Origin: Kaiparowitsia implicata GSE-PSE-MK54-09C | GTDB lineage: Bacteria; Cyanobacteriota; Cyanobacteriia; Elainellales; Elainellaceae | NCBI GenBank assembly: GCA_019359435.1 | Contig: JAHHHI010000059.1 | Span: 120,036-184,035, forward strand | Direction of reading: 5' to 3' | Length of the DNA stretch: 64,000 bases | The notes under the pieces: generated by a model | The model's database searches: none | Seen by the model: only the letters and a program-made list of their open reading frames with translations | Told to the model about the DNA's origin: nothing | Translations under genes and position numbers: made by a program | Part shown: one piece after another, positions 9,728 to 18,867 of the stretch | Layout of the letters: each line of letters opens with the position of its first letter | Numbering within the stretch: the stretch's first letter is position 1

Positions 9728-9757
9728 ATCTTAGACTAAACGCGACGTATTAAGCAA
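9728..9757 (-). promoter_or_regulatory. Possible sigma-70-type promoter of the PP2C gene
   Basis: On the minus strand TTGCTT (9752-9757) and TAAGAT (9728-9733) are separated by 18 bp, about 60 bp upstream of the chosen PP2C start codon. This is a by-eye match only. Confidence 0.3.
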
Positions 9758-10634
9758 GTAACTATAACTACTGGCTATGACTATAGCGGGTGACTGCATG
9801 AATATGCAGCATCAAAGCACTGCATTAAAACAACGCATGAGAGCCCTCTGTCAACATCCTGTAGATGTATTAACTCCCTATTTTTATCACCTACAGCACT
9901 AAGTCGCGGTCTCAATATGGAGGTTGTGTTGAAAAACAGCATCCCCTCCCGTTCCACAATCATTGACTAGCGCAACCCCAGGCTGACGGCGCAGGGCTAA
10001 CTACTCAGATTGGATTCAGAGTGCCTGATTACGGCGAGATGGTCACGGCGAGGCATGGCTGCGCTACGGTATGGCAATCTCTACAGATTGTGCGGGGATT
10101 CAGCAGGATTTTGAAACAGGTCTGTCACGAGCTTTTCAGGAATGTTGATAAACCAATGCCTCTCACTCACTATACCCATTGCTTTAGGCCTCATAGCCAC
10201 CCAGCCTTGTCAATATGGGGCCGCTTAAGGGAGCCGATCCCTTGGATTGACGGCTGAGCTAAGGGCGAGGGGCTGTCATCAATTAGCCTCTGATATCCTA
10301 GAAATCAACAGTCACAGCCCCTCGCCTGGTTTTTGGGTCGGGCGTGGCAACTTGGCTCGCTTGACAGGGCGGGTCATCGTCACCCTACAACCCCCTCATC
10401 ATGCCAGCACCTTGACCGTGAACGAATGGGGTCGTCTCGTACTCAAGGGTACACAATTCCCCCAAAAATCCCATGGACATGTCAGGTCGGCCAATGCCTA
10501 AACCCGTGCTGCTCGCGTCATGCCAAAAACAGCCAGGTGGTGAACTCCATGCTGATGACGATGCTGCGATCGCCCCACAACCCTCTGTTCCCAAATAAAG
10601 AACGCCTGTGAACGCACTTGGGTCGAGCTGTTCT
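9758..10634. other. Long gene-free stretch between PP2C and pseudouridine synthase genes
   Basis: About 870 bp without a supportable gene: short frames here show no family motif, no good start signals and odd composition. It contains one truncated copy of the 130-bp MITE family (10266-10352). A weak inverted repeat (CTGTAG near 9850 with CTACAG near 9893) is also present. No tRNA-like or rRNA-like sequence was seen. Confidence 0.5.
10266..10352 (+). repeat. MITE-like element, family 1, truncated copy A
   Basis: This block is highly similar to the reverse complement of the first ~87 bp of the element at 40255-40385, including GGGGCTGT, ATCAATTAGCCTCTGATATC and TTTTTGGGTCGGGCGTGGCA. The similarity stops after GGCAAC at 10352, so the right end is missing. 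The outer CTAG is CGAG here. It is a decayed or truncated copy of a dispersed element. Confidence 0.8.
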
Positions 10635-11327
10635 CTAAAGCTGCTGTAGGGCTGCCAACTCCGCTGGGGTAAGGTCGCGCCACTCGCCCGGTTGCAGCCC
10701 GGTGAGATGAAGGTGGGCGATCGCCACGCGCACCAGCCGCAATGTAGGAAAGCCGACGGCGGCAGTCATCCGCCGCACCTGCCGATTGCGTCCTTCTCGC
10801 AGCGTTAGCTCTAGCCAAGCGGTGGGGATGGCTTTGCGCGCGCGAATTGGCGGATAGCGCGGAGGCAGGTCGGGTTCTGTGGTGAGCAAGCGTACCTGGG
10901 CAGGTCGGGTGCGATCGCCCTGAATTACCACGCCCTGCCGCAGTTGATTTAGAGCGGCCTCGTCGGGCACTTGCTCGACCTGCACCCAATAGGTGCGCGG
11001 ATGCCCAAACTTAGGATGGCTGAGGCGGTGCTGCAATTTGCCGTCGCTGGTGAGCAGCAGCAACCCTTCACTATCCTTATCTAACCGCCCCACGGGATAC
11101 ACATCCGGCACGGGGATAAAGGCCTTGAGGGTGTCACTTGCCAGGTCTGCAATGGCAGGGGTGGAGCCTGAGCCAGCCGGGTGGGGTTGGCGCTGGGGCG
11201 ATGCGCTGTGAGATAGTGCGGGCGATCGCCCCGCCGACCCTGGCGTAAACTGCGTCAGCACGTTGTAAGGCTTATAGAACAGCAGATAGCGATGGTTGAC
11301 CACGGGCCTCAAATGTAACAACATCAT
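10635..11327 (-). CDS. RsuA/RluE-family rRNA pseudouridine synthase
   Basis: A 230-residue enzyme from the ATG at 11327. The N-terminal [13 protein letters not shown] and the catalytic [17 protein letters not shown] place it in the RsuA/RluB/RluE/RluF family; the Asp of GRLD is the nucleophile. [20 protein letters not shown] is the usual later motif. The lack of an N-terminal S4 domain and the short length fit RluE (23S rRNA helix modification) best. An insert of about 40 Ser/Pro/Gln-rich residues follows NVLTQF, compared with the compact family norm. Cytoplasmic, stand-alone gene. Confidence 0.88.
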   Translation of the reverse strand: MMLLHLRPVVNHRYLLFYKPYNVLTQFTPGSAGRSPALSHSASPQRQPHPAGSGSTPAIADLASDTLKAFIPVPDVYPVGRLDKDSEGLLLLTSDGKLQHRLSHPKFGHPRTYWVQVEQVPDEAALNQLRQGVVIQGDRTRPAQVRLLTTEPDLPPRYPPIRARKAIPTAWLELTLREGRNRQVRRMTAAVGFPTLRLVRVAIAHLHLTGLQPGEWRDLTPAELAALQQL

Positions 11328-11448
11328 GCTCAACGTAACGATAGTATTGCGAGGTTTTAAGAGACATGTCGCAAAACTCGTCATCCCTCAACGGGTGCCG
11401 TACGCTAACCCTAATATGGATCGTGTGTTGGCAAGGTTGTAGGTAGTC

Positions 11449-11757
11449 ATGAATAACATACAGAAATATAAGGTTCGCTGCACTCTGTCGTTTGGCGACA
11501 TCTATGGGCAGATTATTATTTGGCTGATTGTAATTTTTCTGAGTTTGGCCAGCGCGTTAGCACTGATGGGCACCAGCCGCCCTATCTATGCCATCACCAC
11601 CGTGGGGCTGATTTTGGTGCTGTCGCTGCCGTTTTTGCTGTTTGCCTTCGTGACGACGCTGCTCAATCACATTGAGTTCACGTCGGTAGACCCCGCCGCA
11701 GAACCGACTACAAATACTCCACCGCCCAATCGGCGTCCGGCTCAGGCCGCGAGCTAG
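11449..11757 (+). CDS. Small two-helix membrane protein, unknown function
   Basis: A 102-residue protein with two hydrophobic segments (about residues 22-43 and 48-74, the second containing LILVLSLPFLLFAFVTTLL) and a Pro/Thr/Ala-rich polar tail. It begins MNNIQKYKVRC at 11449. No family is recognised. It lies upstream of a Uma2 gene on the same strand with a 176-bp gap, so co-transcription is possible but not shown. Confidence 0.65.
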   Translation: MNNIQKYKVRCTLSFGDIYGQIIIWLIVIFLSLASALALMGTSRPIYAITTVGLILVLSLPFLLFAFVTTLLNHIEFTSVDPAAEPTTNTPPPNRRPAQAAS

Positions 11758-11933
11758 CACGCTGCGTTATCACTTCTGAATGGTTCTTATCCGGGGCGTT
11801 GCAGATCATGCAGCGCCCTCAGTTGTCTGAGGTGGTTTACATTAGACGTTCAGGGACGTTGAAGGGATGTTGCATTCAGTTGGCTCGTAGCAGAGCGTTT
11901 GATGTCAGCGTTTGTCTTTTGTTTCTCTTTACC

Positions 11934-12575
11934 ATGATTGCGACTTTCCGGCGTGCCGATCGAGTTGTGTTGCACAACATTAGCTGGGAGCAGTTTGAGC
12001 GACTGCTCGAAGACTTTGGCGACCAGCGAGCAGTTCGCATTGCCTATGACTCTGGCACGCTAGAACTTATGACGCCGCTACCTGAGCATGAATACTTCAA
12101 AGAAGTCATTGGGGATGCCATAAAAGATATCGCCGACGAACTCAATCTGGACTATGAGAGCTATGGCTCTACCACTTGGCGCAAGCGTATTCAGATGGCC
12201 GGGATAGAGCCTGACAACTGCTTTTACATTCAGCACGAAGCCGCAGTGCGCGGCAGAACCAATCTAGATTTGCGCCAGGGCGACCCACCCCCCGATCTGG
12301 CGCTAGAAATCGACATCACCCACAAATCCCTCGACCGCTTCCCTATCTATGCTCGGCTCGAGGTTCCCGAACTCTGGTGTTATGACGAGGGCACGCTGAA
12401 GATTTATCACCTCAGCGCCGGGGCGTATGCTGAAGCAGAGCGAAGCCTAGCGCTGCCCCAAGTGCCGATTCGCGACCTGCCGCAGGTGATTGAAGCGCAT
12501 CGCGCAGACGGGCGACGGGCGCTGAGGCAAGCCGTGCGCCAGTGGGCTAGAGACTCGCTTGGCGCTGAGGCCTGA
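11934..12575 (+). CDS. Uma2 family endonuclease (DUF820)
   Basis: A 213-residue protein from the ATG at 11934; the frame is open to 11799, but the upstream codons do not match family starts. Core motifs are the N-terminal ISWEQFERLL, PPPDLALEIDITHKSLDR (PD and the E-x-D region) and YARLEVPELWCYD. It is a different, more canonical member than the copy at 66-710. It sits 69 bp upstream of the caspase-FGE gene on the same strand and may share its transcript. Function beyond a nuclease-like fold is unproven. Confidence 0.9.
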   Translation: MIATFRRADRVVLHNISWEQFERLLEDFGDQRAVRIAYDSGTLELMTPLPEHEYFKEVIGDAIKDIADELNLDYESYGSTTWRKRIQMAGIEPDNCFYIQHEAAVRGRTNLDLRQGDPPPDLALEIDITHKSLDRFPIYARLEVPELWCYDEGTLKIYHLSAGAYAEAERSLALPQVPIRDLPQVIEAHRADGRRALRQAVRQWARDSLGAEA

Positions 12576-12644
12576 GATTCTCTGACAGGGGAGAAGTCTG
12601 CGAGTATCCTAGAAGCAGCCTGTCCGCTCCACCGCATTCTCGGT

Positions 12645-14816
12645 ATGTCAAACAACTGGGCGTTCATCGTCGGCATCAACCAATACGATCACCAGCCCCA
12701 CCACGCCTTGCGCTTTGCGGTGCGCGATGCCGAGCTAATGCGAGACTTTTTGGTGAACCAGGCGCACTTCCCTGCCGAGCAGGTGATCTGCTGCCTGGGG
12801 GATGCCGCCACCCGCCACCCAGACACCTATCCCACTTGCGCCACCCTGCTGCGCTGGCTCACTCGAGAGTTAAACCCCCGAAAAATCGGCTCCGTTGACC
12901 GCATCTGGTTTTACTTTAGCGGGCACGGCGTTAGCCAAAACGGGCGAGACTACTTGCTGGCTGCTGACACGCTGATGGAAGACTTGCAGCGATTTGCCGT
13001 GCCGGTGGATGAGGTGATTGCGGCCCTGCGGCTGCATACCCAGGCAGACATTGTGCTCATTCTCGATGCCTGCCGCGAACAGATGGGGGCCAAAAACGTG
13101 GGAAATCCTCTCGGCAAGCAAACCCAGCAACTGGCCCAAGATCGCGGCATTGTCACTATTTTTTCCTGTGACTATGGGCAATATTCCTACGAACTGGCGG
13201 ATCTGCAGCATGGGGCTTTTACCTATGCCCTAGTCGAAGCACTGCAGCAGCACACCCTGCCGATTCCCCTAGAGCAACAGCTCCAGCAGCGCGTTCGCGA
13301 ACTGCACCTGCAAACCCCGACCGCCATCCACCAAACCCCAAAAATTCGCCTCGACTCTGCGGCCAAGGCCCTGCACCCGCTACTGCCCGACAGCGCCACG
13401 GTAACGGATATCACTTCGCTGAGTGAAGCTGCCAGGGAAGCCGAGCTGGAGGAAGAACTAGAGCAAGCTAAAGCCCTCTGGTGGCAGGTGATTGATGTTG
13501 CGCCATCGTCTACGCAGCGTGCAGCTGCTCGACGGGCAATCGACCGAATTGATCAGAAACTACTCAGGCGTCATAGTAGCCAGCCTTCTGAGGCTTCTAC
13601 TTCTTCAAGTAATCCAGATCAGATGTCTGTGCCTGACGTTGCATCTGTTGCGTCCCAACCATCTGTTGCACCAGACCCTACTACTCCAAAACCATCTGAC
13701 CCCAAGGCTGAAGTTTCACCCCCACGTGCTCCAGCTCCCCATCCTAGCCCTTACTCAAGACCAGCAACCGCTTCTTCACCACGACAGACACGCACAACCC
13801 CAGCGTCGAGCCTGTTTGCTAGTCGTCGTCGATTGTTGCAAGGGTTGGGTCTTGCAGGACTTGCAGGTTTGGGTGCTGCGATTAGGCTAACGCTAGATTT
13901 TCTTTCTTCTCAGTCAGATTCGTCACAGACGCAAGCTCAGCTCTTAGAACTTTCAGATATTGAACCTGAAATTAGAGCAAATGACCAAGTAACGTTTAGT
14001 GTGGTGACGGTAGACGCGAAGGGAGAGATCGCCGACATTCAACGGAAAGCTGCAACCTACCAAACAGAAGACTTGGGCGATGGCGTCATGCTAGATACGA
14101 TATCAATTCCTGGCGGCAGGTTTTTGATGGGTGCGCCTGAGTCAGAAGAAGGCAGTTTTGAAATGGAACGTCCACAGCATCTTGTTACGGTTCCATCCTT
14201 TTTCATGGGAAAGTATGCGGTGACACAGGCGCAGTGGAGCGCGGTGGCAGCCCTGCCCCAAGTTGCACGCGACCTAGACGCTAACCCCTCTCGCTTTAAA
14301 GGCGCCAACCGCCCGATAGAGCAGGTGAGCTGGGATGACGCAATGGAGTTCTGCGAACGGCTGTCTCAAAAAACAGGCAAACCCTATCGACTGCCCAGCG
14401 AAGCAGAGTGGGAATATGCGTGCCGTGCAGGCACCACAACCCCCTTTCATTTTGGGGAAACCATCACGACAGAGTTGGCAAACTACGATGGAAACCAAAC
14501 CTATGGCGATGCGCCAACAGGAGCATACCGAAGACAAACTACGGACGTAGGAACATTTTCTGCCAATGCCTTTGGTTTGTATGACATGCATGGCAATGTG
14601 TGGGAGTGGTGCTTAGATCACTGGCATGACATCTATAGCGATGCCCCAACTGATGGCAGCCCGTGGCTTTCTTCAAATGAGAATTCTGCAAGGCTGCTGC
14701 GGGGCGGCTCCTGGAGCAACTCCCCTAGGTTCTGTCGCTCGGCCGTTCGCTTCAGGAGCGCGCGCGATTACTGGGACGTAAACCTCGGGTTTCGGGTTGT
14801 CTGCGGCTCCTCGTGA
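12645..14816 (+). CDS. Caspase-like protease fused to an FGE/C-type-lectin-like domain (orthocaspase)
   Basis: A 723-residue protein. Residues 1-250 form a caspase (C14) domain starting WAFIVGINQYD, with His94 in YFSGHG and Cys143 in LILDACRE. A helical region and a Ser/Pro-rich linker follow, then a hydrophobic helix at about 394-415 that may cross the membrane. The C-terminal ~250 residues are FGE/sulfatase-modifying-factor-like (IPGGRFLMGAPESEEG, EVSWDDA-type core, RLPSEAEWEYACRAGT, HGNVWEWCLD, LLRGGSWS, GFRVVC). The second redox Cys of true FGEs is not visible, so a binding role is more likely. In cyanobacteria such C-termini are often retroelement-diversified. Confidence 0.92.
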   Translation: MSNNWAFIVGINQYDHQPHHALRFAVRDAELMRDFLVNQAHFPAEQVICCLGDAATRHPDTYPTCATLLRWLTRELNPRKIGSVDRIWFYFSGHGVSQNGRDYLLAADTLMEDLQRFAVPVDEVIAALRLHTQADIVLILDACREQMGAKNVGNPLGKQTQQLAQDRGIVTIFSCDYGQYSYELADLQHGAFTYALVEALQQHTLPIPLEQQLQQRVRELHLQTPTAIHQTPKIRLDSAAKALHPLLPDSATVTDITSLSEAAREAELEEELEQAKALWWQVIDVAPSSTQRAAARRAIDRIDQKLLRRHSSQPSEASTSSSNPDQMSVPDVASVASQPSVAPDPTTPKPSDPKAEVSPPRAPAPHPSPYSRPATASSPRQTRTTPASSLFASRRRLLQGLGLAGLAGLGAAIRLTLDFLSSQSDSSQTQAQLLELSDIEPEIRANDQVTFSVVTVDAKGEIADIQRKAATYQTEDLGDGVMLDTISIPGGRFLMGAPESEEGSFEMERPQHLVTVPSFFMGKYAVTQAQWSAVAALPQVARDLDANPSRFKGANRPIEQVSWDDAMEFCERLSQKTGKPYRLPSEAEWEYACRAGTTTPFHFGETITTELANYDGNQTYGDAPTGAYRRQTTDVGTFSANAFGLYDMHGNVWEWCLDHWHDIYSDAPTDGSPWLSSNENSARLLRGGSWSNSPRFCRSAVRFRSARDYWDVNLGFRVVCGSS
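14700..14810 (+). other. Candidate DGR variable repeat at the 3' end of the caspase-FGE gene
   Basis: The region from RGGSW to GFRVVC has the position and framework of a diversity-generating-retroelement variable repeat. Invariant framework residues (RGGSW, CRSA, GFRVVC) alternate with residues encoded mostly by NNC codons (AGC, AAC, TCC, TTC, TTC, AGC, TAC, GAC, AAC, CTC), the pattern left by adenine mutagenesis of AAC codons. No reverse transcriptase or template repeat is in the window, so any system would act in trans. Confidence 0.45.
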
Positions 14817-15046
14817 CTCTTGCTTGCCCTTTGCTCTTTTACCCTCTTGCTCTTTACCCTTCTTTGGTTTTGCGCATAGCGCGATCAAAATTTAAGTTTC
14901 AGAACCGAGTAGATAGACATCAATAACCAGTGCTGTCGGGTGCTGTTAGGCGGAGCCGTAACGCACCGTCTCGCTTAAACCATTGCCCAGTTCTTAACCG
15001 AACTCGGTTAAACTACCCACAATGTAAATTGGGGAGTGGGTCGGCG

Positions 15047-15928
15047 ATGGAGTCTACCGTTTTGACAGCCGTATTTTTGCCGCTGGCGTTGTTTGTGGTG
15101 ATGCTGGGCATGGGCCTGGGGCTAAAGCCCACTGATTTCACCCGGGTCTGGGTTTATCCCAAAGCGGCCATGATTGGGCTGTTGGCTCAGATTGTGCTGC
15201 TGCCGATGGTCGGTTTTGGGCTGGCGGCTCTCTTTCCCCTCACGCCTGAGCTGGCAGTGGGGCTAGTGGTGCTTGCCGCCTGCCCCGGTGGCCCTACGTC
15301 GAACGTGCTGACCTATCTGGCGAAGGGCAATGTGGCGCTGTCGATTACCCTCACGGCCATGAGCAGCCTGGTTACGGTGCTCACCATTCCGTTGGTGATC
15401 AACCTGGCGATGGTTACATTTTTGGGTGCAGGGACGTCGCTGCAACTGCCGTTTCTCTCTACGGTGGCTCAAATTGCGGTGATTACCATTATTCCCGTGG
15501 GGTTGGGCATGGTGCTGCATCGCTCCCTGCCGCAGGTTGCCGCCAAGGCTGAGCGGGGGGTTAAATGGCTGTCGCTGTTTCTGCTGGGGCTGATTATTGT
15601 GGGGTTGCTGGTGCAGCAGCGCGCCAATGTCCTCACGTTTTTTGCTCAAGTGGGGGCGGCGACCCTTGCGTTAAACCTGGTGGCGATGGCGCTGGGCTAT
15701 GGGATTGCCACGCTGGCTCGGTTAGATCAGCCGACGTCTACTGCAATTACGGTAGAAGTGGGGATTCAAAATGGGACGCTGGCGATCGCCCTTGCCAGTG
15801 CCCCCACCTTCCTCAACCAGCCCACGCTGGCTATTCCCGCAGCGATCTACAGCCTGCTGATGTTTGTGACCGGCGGACTCTTTGCCGCTTGGGCTGCACA
15901 GCGACGGCGCAGGGCTGAATCAATCTAG
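15047..15928 (+). CDS. Bile acid:sodium symporter (BASS) family transporter
   Basis: A 293-residue membrane protein from the ATG at 15047, with a GGGGAG ribosome-binding site about 12 bases upstream; the frame is open to 14930. About nine hydrophobic segments cover the whole length. LGMGLGLKPTDFTRVW at the start, AACPGGPTSNVLTYLAKGN and the late VEVGIQNGTLAIALA are characteristic BASS motifs around the sodium sites. Family members import organic anions with Na+; in plants and cyanobacteria this includes pyruvate-like substrates. The substrate here cannot be told from sequence. Confidence 0.88.
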   Translation: MESTVLTAVFLPLALFVVMLGMGLGLKPTDFTRVWVYPKAAMIGLLAQIVLLPMVGFGLAALFPLTPELAVGLVVLAACPGGPTSNVLTYLAKGNVALSITLTAMSSLVTVLTIPLVINLAMVTFLGAGTSLQLPFLSTVAQIAVITIIPVGLGMVLHRSLPQVAAKAERGVKWLSLFLLGLIIVGLLVQQRANVLTFFAQVGAATLALNLVAMALGYGIATLARLDQPTSTAITVEVGIQNGTLAIALASAPTFLNQPTLAIPAAIYSLLMFVTGGLFAAWAAQRRRRAESI

Positions 15929-15992
15929 GTTGTTGATGATTCATACCCGGCATCTACTGAAGCTGTGGGGCAAGGGGGCGATCGCCCTCCTG

Positions 15993-17351
15993 CTAAAACC
16001 GAAACGACACACTCAGCCCTAACCCCTGCTGATCGAGATCGACCTCGGCGCGGCGCAGCCCCTCCCCATCGCGGAAATTGAGAGCGCTGAAGATATAAGC
16101 CAACTGAAGCGTGGCCGAAGGAGACAGGCCATAGCGTGCCGCCAAAAATAGCCTCCAAGTGGTGTTGCGGTCTGCGCTGATATCAAACCCAGACACATCG
16201 CTCCGCACTGCTAAACCCCAGCGCTGTGAGAGTTGTAGCCCAAGGCGTGCCCCCACCAGTGGCTCAAGAGACGTTCGAGAACTGCTAAATTCACGATTGA
16301 CGGGCACGGTCATGGGGCCAATCTGCACGTCATCCACCTCGATTTCCTGCCTCAAAATGTTGACTCGCAGACCGAGGAAGGGGTCGAGAATCAGCCGGGG
16401 ATAGGGATTTTCTACCGTTGCAGCGTCGTTTAAGGACGCATCTACCACGCGATAAAATGCCGCCAGATCAATCGTGCCCTGCCGCAGGGAAGCGCTGGCA
16501 TTAGCAGAACCCGCTACCTCAGTCGGAATCCCAAGAGCCAGAAGACTCCCGGCAGGGAACGTGACGGGTAGCCTACCGCTCTCAGCGACCGAGAGATAGA
16601 AGCCATCCAGCATGACCCCAAATCGGCGATGTTGTGCTTCCAATCGCACCCCCGCATTAAAGGCCCGATCAAAGCTGAGGATGTCTTCCAGCCCCGCCCG
16701 GAGTGAGGCCGATCGCCCCAGCGCTGTGATATCAGCCTGCACATCTAGCGGCACAAAGACGTACGGCTCAATGGAAAATTGCCAGCGATCGCCCGTCGGC
16801 TCATCCGTCAACAACTCTTCAGACTCGTCAAGAACGGGATCGAGGTCTTCAGCAGACTCGTCCAGCGGGTCAGCGGGGTCAGCCGGGTCAGCCATCTCGA
16901 CCGCATCATCCGCATCCCCCGAGCTCTCCAGCGGTTCAAGAAAATCCGCAGAATCTTCTACCGCGTCTATTTCTGCTGGCGTAGTGTCTTGCGCAATGCG
17001 CTGGGTGCCTCCTACTTCACGTGCGATCGCCACCGGATCGGGCAACTGTAGCGAACTAGAGGAGTCAGGTAGAGAAGAAGCAACGGCAGGCTGGATTGGG
17101 TTCGGGGATAATCCCCCCAGCATTGTGGGAGCGTCGGGTGGGGTCGTCTCATCGGACAGCCTTGCTGCATCGTCCGGTCGCCATAGCCCCGCATCGAATT
17201 TAGAAAGCTGGCGTGATGCGGTTGGGGCTTGTTCTCCCTGCGGTTTTGCCAGATCGCCGCGAGAAAGGAGCGGTTCTGATGCCCGAGCGGGGGGTGCCAA
17301 CATCAGCGCTGTGATCGATAGAACCGCCACGGACAGAGGTTTGGGAATCAT
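15993..17351 (-). CDS. Secreted protein with C-terminal outer-membrane beta-barrel features
   Basis: A 452-residue protein. The first ~25 residues (LSVAVLSITALMLAPPARASE) form a good signal peptide. Residues 25-180 are low-complexity and acidic, with Asp/Pro/Glu-rich repeats such as DPADPADP. The C-terminal ~260 residues alternate polar and hydrophobic positions in strand-like fashion and the protein ends LGLSVSFRF with a terminal Phe, the classic outer-membrane barrel end recognised by BamA. No specific porin family is recognised. It is convergent with the BASS gene and follows the amidohydrolase gene on the same strand. Confidence 0.72.
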   Translation of the reverse strand: MIPKPLSVAVLSITALMLAPPARASEPLLSRGDLAKPQGEQAPTASRQLSKFDAGLWRPDDAARLSDETTPPDAPTMLGGLSPNPIQPAVASSLPDSSSSLQLPDPVAIAREVGGTQRIAQDTTPAEIDAVEDSADFLEPLESSGDADDAVEMADPADPADPLDESAEDLDPVLDESEELLTDEPTGDRWQFSIEPYVFVPLDVQADITALGRSASLRAGLEDILSFDRAFNAGVRLEAQHRRFGVMLDGFYLSVAESGRLPVTFPAGSLLALGIPTEVAGSANASASLRQGTIDLAAFYRVVDASLNDAATVENPYPRLILDPFLGLRVNILRQEIEVDDVQIGPMTVPVNREFSSSRTSLEPLVGARLGLQLSQRWGLAVRSDVSGFDISADRNTTWRLFLAARYGLSPSATLQLAYIFSALNFRDGEGLRRAEVDLDQQGLGLSVSFRF

Positions 17352-17454
17352 GTTAAATCCGCTTAGACTAATTTCGCTGAACTCTTTGAGCTGAATACCG
17401 CAGGCGATCGCTCGCAGTTGAAACAGGCCAATAGAACTAGGGCGATCGCATGGT

Positions 17455-18867
17455 TTAAGACAAAAGATTTTTGTAGATCTTGCCGTCCTTCATAATCACA
17501 ACGAAATTCTGATCGGGGTTTTCGATGAGCTGAATGTTCTCTAGCGGATTGCCACTCACCAATAGCAAATCGGCCAGCGCGTCTTCTTCAACCACGCCCA
17601 GCTTTCCAGCATAGGGATTGCGCGGCCCGGAGAGGGCTAGCAACTCAGCATTATCTTTCGTCGCCATCTTGAGCACTTCGGCAGGCGTGTACCAACGCAC
17701 CATCTTGGTCAACAATCTGCCGCGAAGAGCCGCTTTTTCAGGGCTATATAGTATATCTGTACCCCAAGCGGTTTTGATGTTGTATTGTTTGGCTAGGTTA
17801 TAGGCAGTATCAGTGCCTTCAGAGACTTGCAGCTGCTTTCGGCGGCTTTCAGAGCCTTCGGGATACGGGTTGGCATCTTCATCGTCCAGGAAGGGCTGCA
17901 TACTTAGCCAAACGCCCTGCTCGGCCATTAGCCTTGCTGTTTCCTCATCGATTAGTTGACCGTGCTCAATGCTTTTCACCCCCGCCCGAATTGCCGTTTG
18001 CACCGCTCGGGGTGTGTAAGCATGAACAGCCACGTAGGTGTTCCAGTTTTCAGCTGCTTCGACAGCAGCGCGAAATTCTGCCTCAGTGTATTGGCTCACA
18101 TCCAGCGGGTCATAGACCGAAGCCACGCCGCCCCCCGCCGCCAACTTAATTTGGGTAGCCCCCAACATCAGCTGTTCGCGGGTTTTGCGGAGCACTTCAT
18201 CAACGCCATCGGCGATCGCCCCCACACCATACTTTTCCGCTAGGCTCAGCTCAGACGTCGGCGTTCTTGGCAATTCTTCAAGGGATCGAAAGTCTCCGTG
18301 CCCACTCGTTTGCGAAATCATCGCCCCCGACGGCCAAATTCGCGGCCCCACCAGATTGCCTTGGTCAATCAATCGCTTCAACTCGAAGACTGGCCCAGCC
18401 ATGTCTCGAGCGCTGGTGAATCCATTCAACAGCATTCGGGTCGCGTTTTCTGTGGCCGCTTGGAACACAAGCTGAACCACCTCATCCCCGCCAGCGCCTG
18501 CTGAGAACAGAGCTTCTTGAGGGGTGGCTTCCAAAAACAAATGAGCATGGGCATCGATCAACCCTGGCATCAGCACTCGTCCACCACCGTCTATACGGAG
18601 GGTGCGCAGATCGGCTGGGACGGCGATCGGCGAGGTGGAAATTTGCTGGATTTTATTATCAACAACTAAGACGTTGGACGGAGCCGAAAGCTGCGCAGAG
18701 GTGGCATCAAGAATCTGCACATTCTCAAACAAAACGCGATTCGTACTCTCGCTGGGGAGGTTGGCAGGAGCAGTTTGTCCCTGGGCAAACCCCACTTTTG
18801 TTAGCAGACCAACCAATACCAGCACCAACACACCGAAGACAATGGGATATCGAAACCGTAGATTCAT
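17455..18867 (-). CDS. Secreted metal-dependent amidohydrolase (imidazolonepropionase-like)
   Basis: A 470-residue enzyme with an N-terminal signal peptide (hydrophobic core VFGVLVLVLVGLL, then GFAQGQ). The amidohydrolase metal site is complete: HAH in MPGLIDAHAHLFLE, the carboxylated-Lys candidate in TQIKLAAGGGV, His in YVAVHAY, His in KSIEHGQ and Asp in TAWGTDILYS. Relatives act as periplasmic Xaa-Pro-type dipeptidases or lactonase-like hydrolases, so the exact substrate is open. The gene is monocistronic or shares a transcript with the downstream barrel protein 103 bp away. Confidence 0.87.
   Translation of the reverse strand: MNLRFRYPIVFGVLVLVLVGLLTKVGFAQGQTAPANLPSESTNRVLFENVQILDATSAQLSAPSNVLVVDNKIQQISTSPIAVPADLRTLRIDGGGRVLMPGLIDAHAHLFLEATPQEALFSAGAGGDEVVQLVFQAATENATRMLLNGFTSARDMAGPVFELKRLIDQGNLVGPRIWPSGAMISQTSGHGDFRSLEELPRTPTSELSLAEKYGVGAIADGVDEVLRKTREQLMLGATQIKLAAGGGVASVYDPLDVSQYTEAEFRAAVEAAENWNTYVAVHAYTPRAVQTAIRAGVKSIEHGQLIDEETARLMAEQGVWLSMQPFLDDEDANPYPEGSESRRKQLQVSEGTDTAYNLAKQYNIKTAWGTDILYSPEKAALRGRLLTKMVRWYTPAEVLKMATKDNAELLALSGPRNPYAGKLGVVEEDALADLLLVSGNPLENIQLIENPDQNFVVIMKDGKIYKNLLS

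Noticed and set aside
9781..10611. Several short frames between PP2C and the pseudouridine synthase
   Set aside because: They lack motifs, and some cover a truncated MITE.
14080..14816. True formylglycine-generating enzyme activity
   Set aside because: The second active-site Cys expected near the C-terminus is absent; the domain is better read as an FGE/C-type-lectin-like binding fold.
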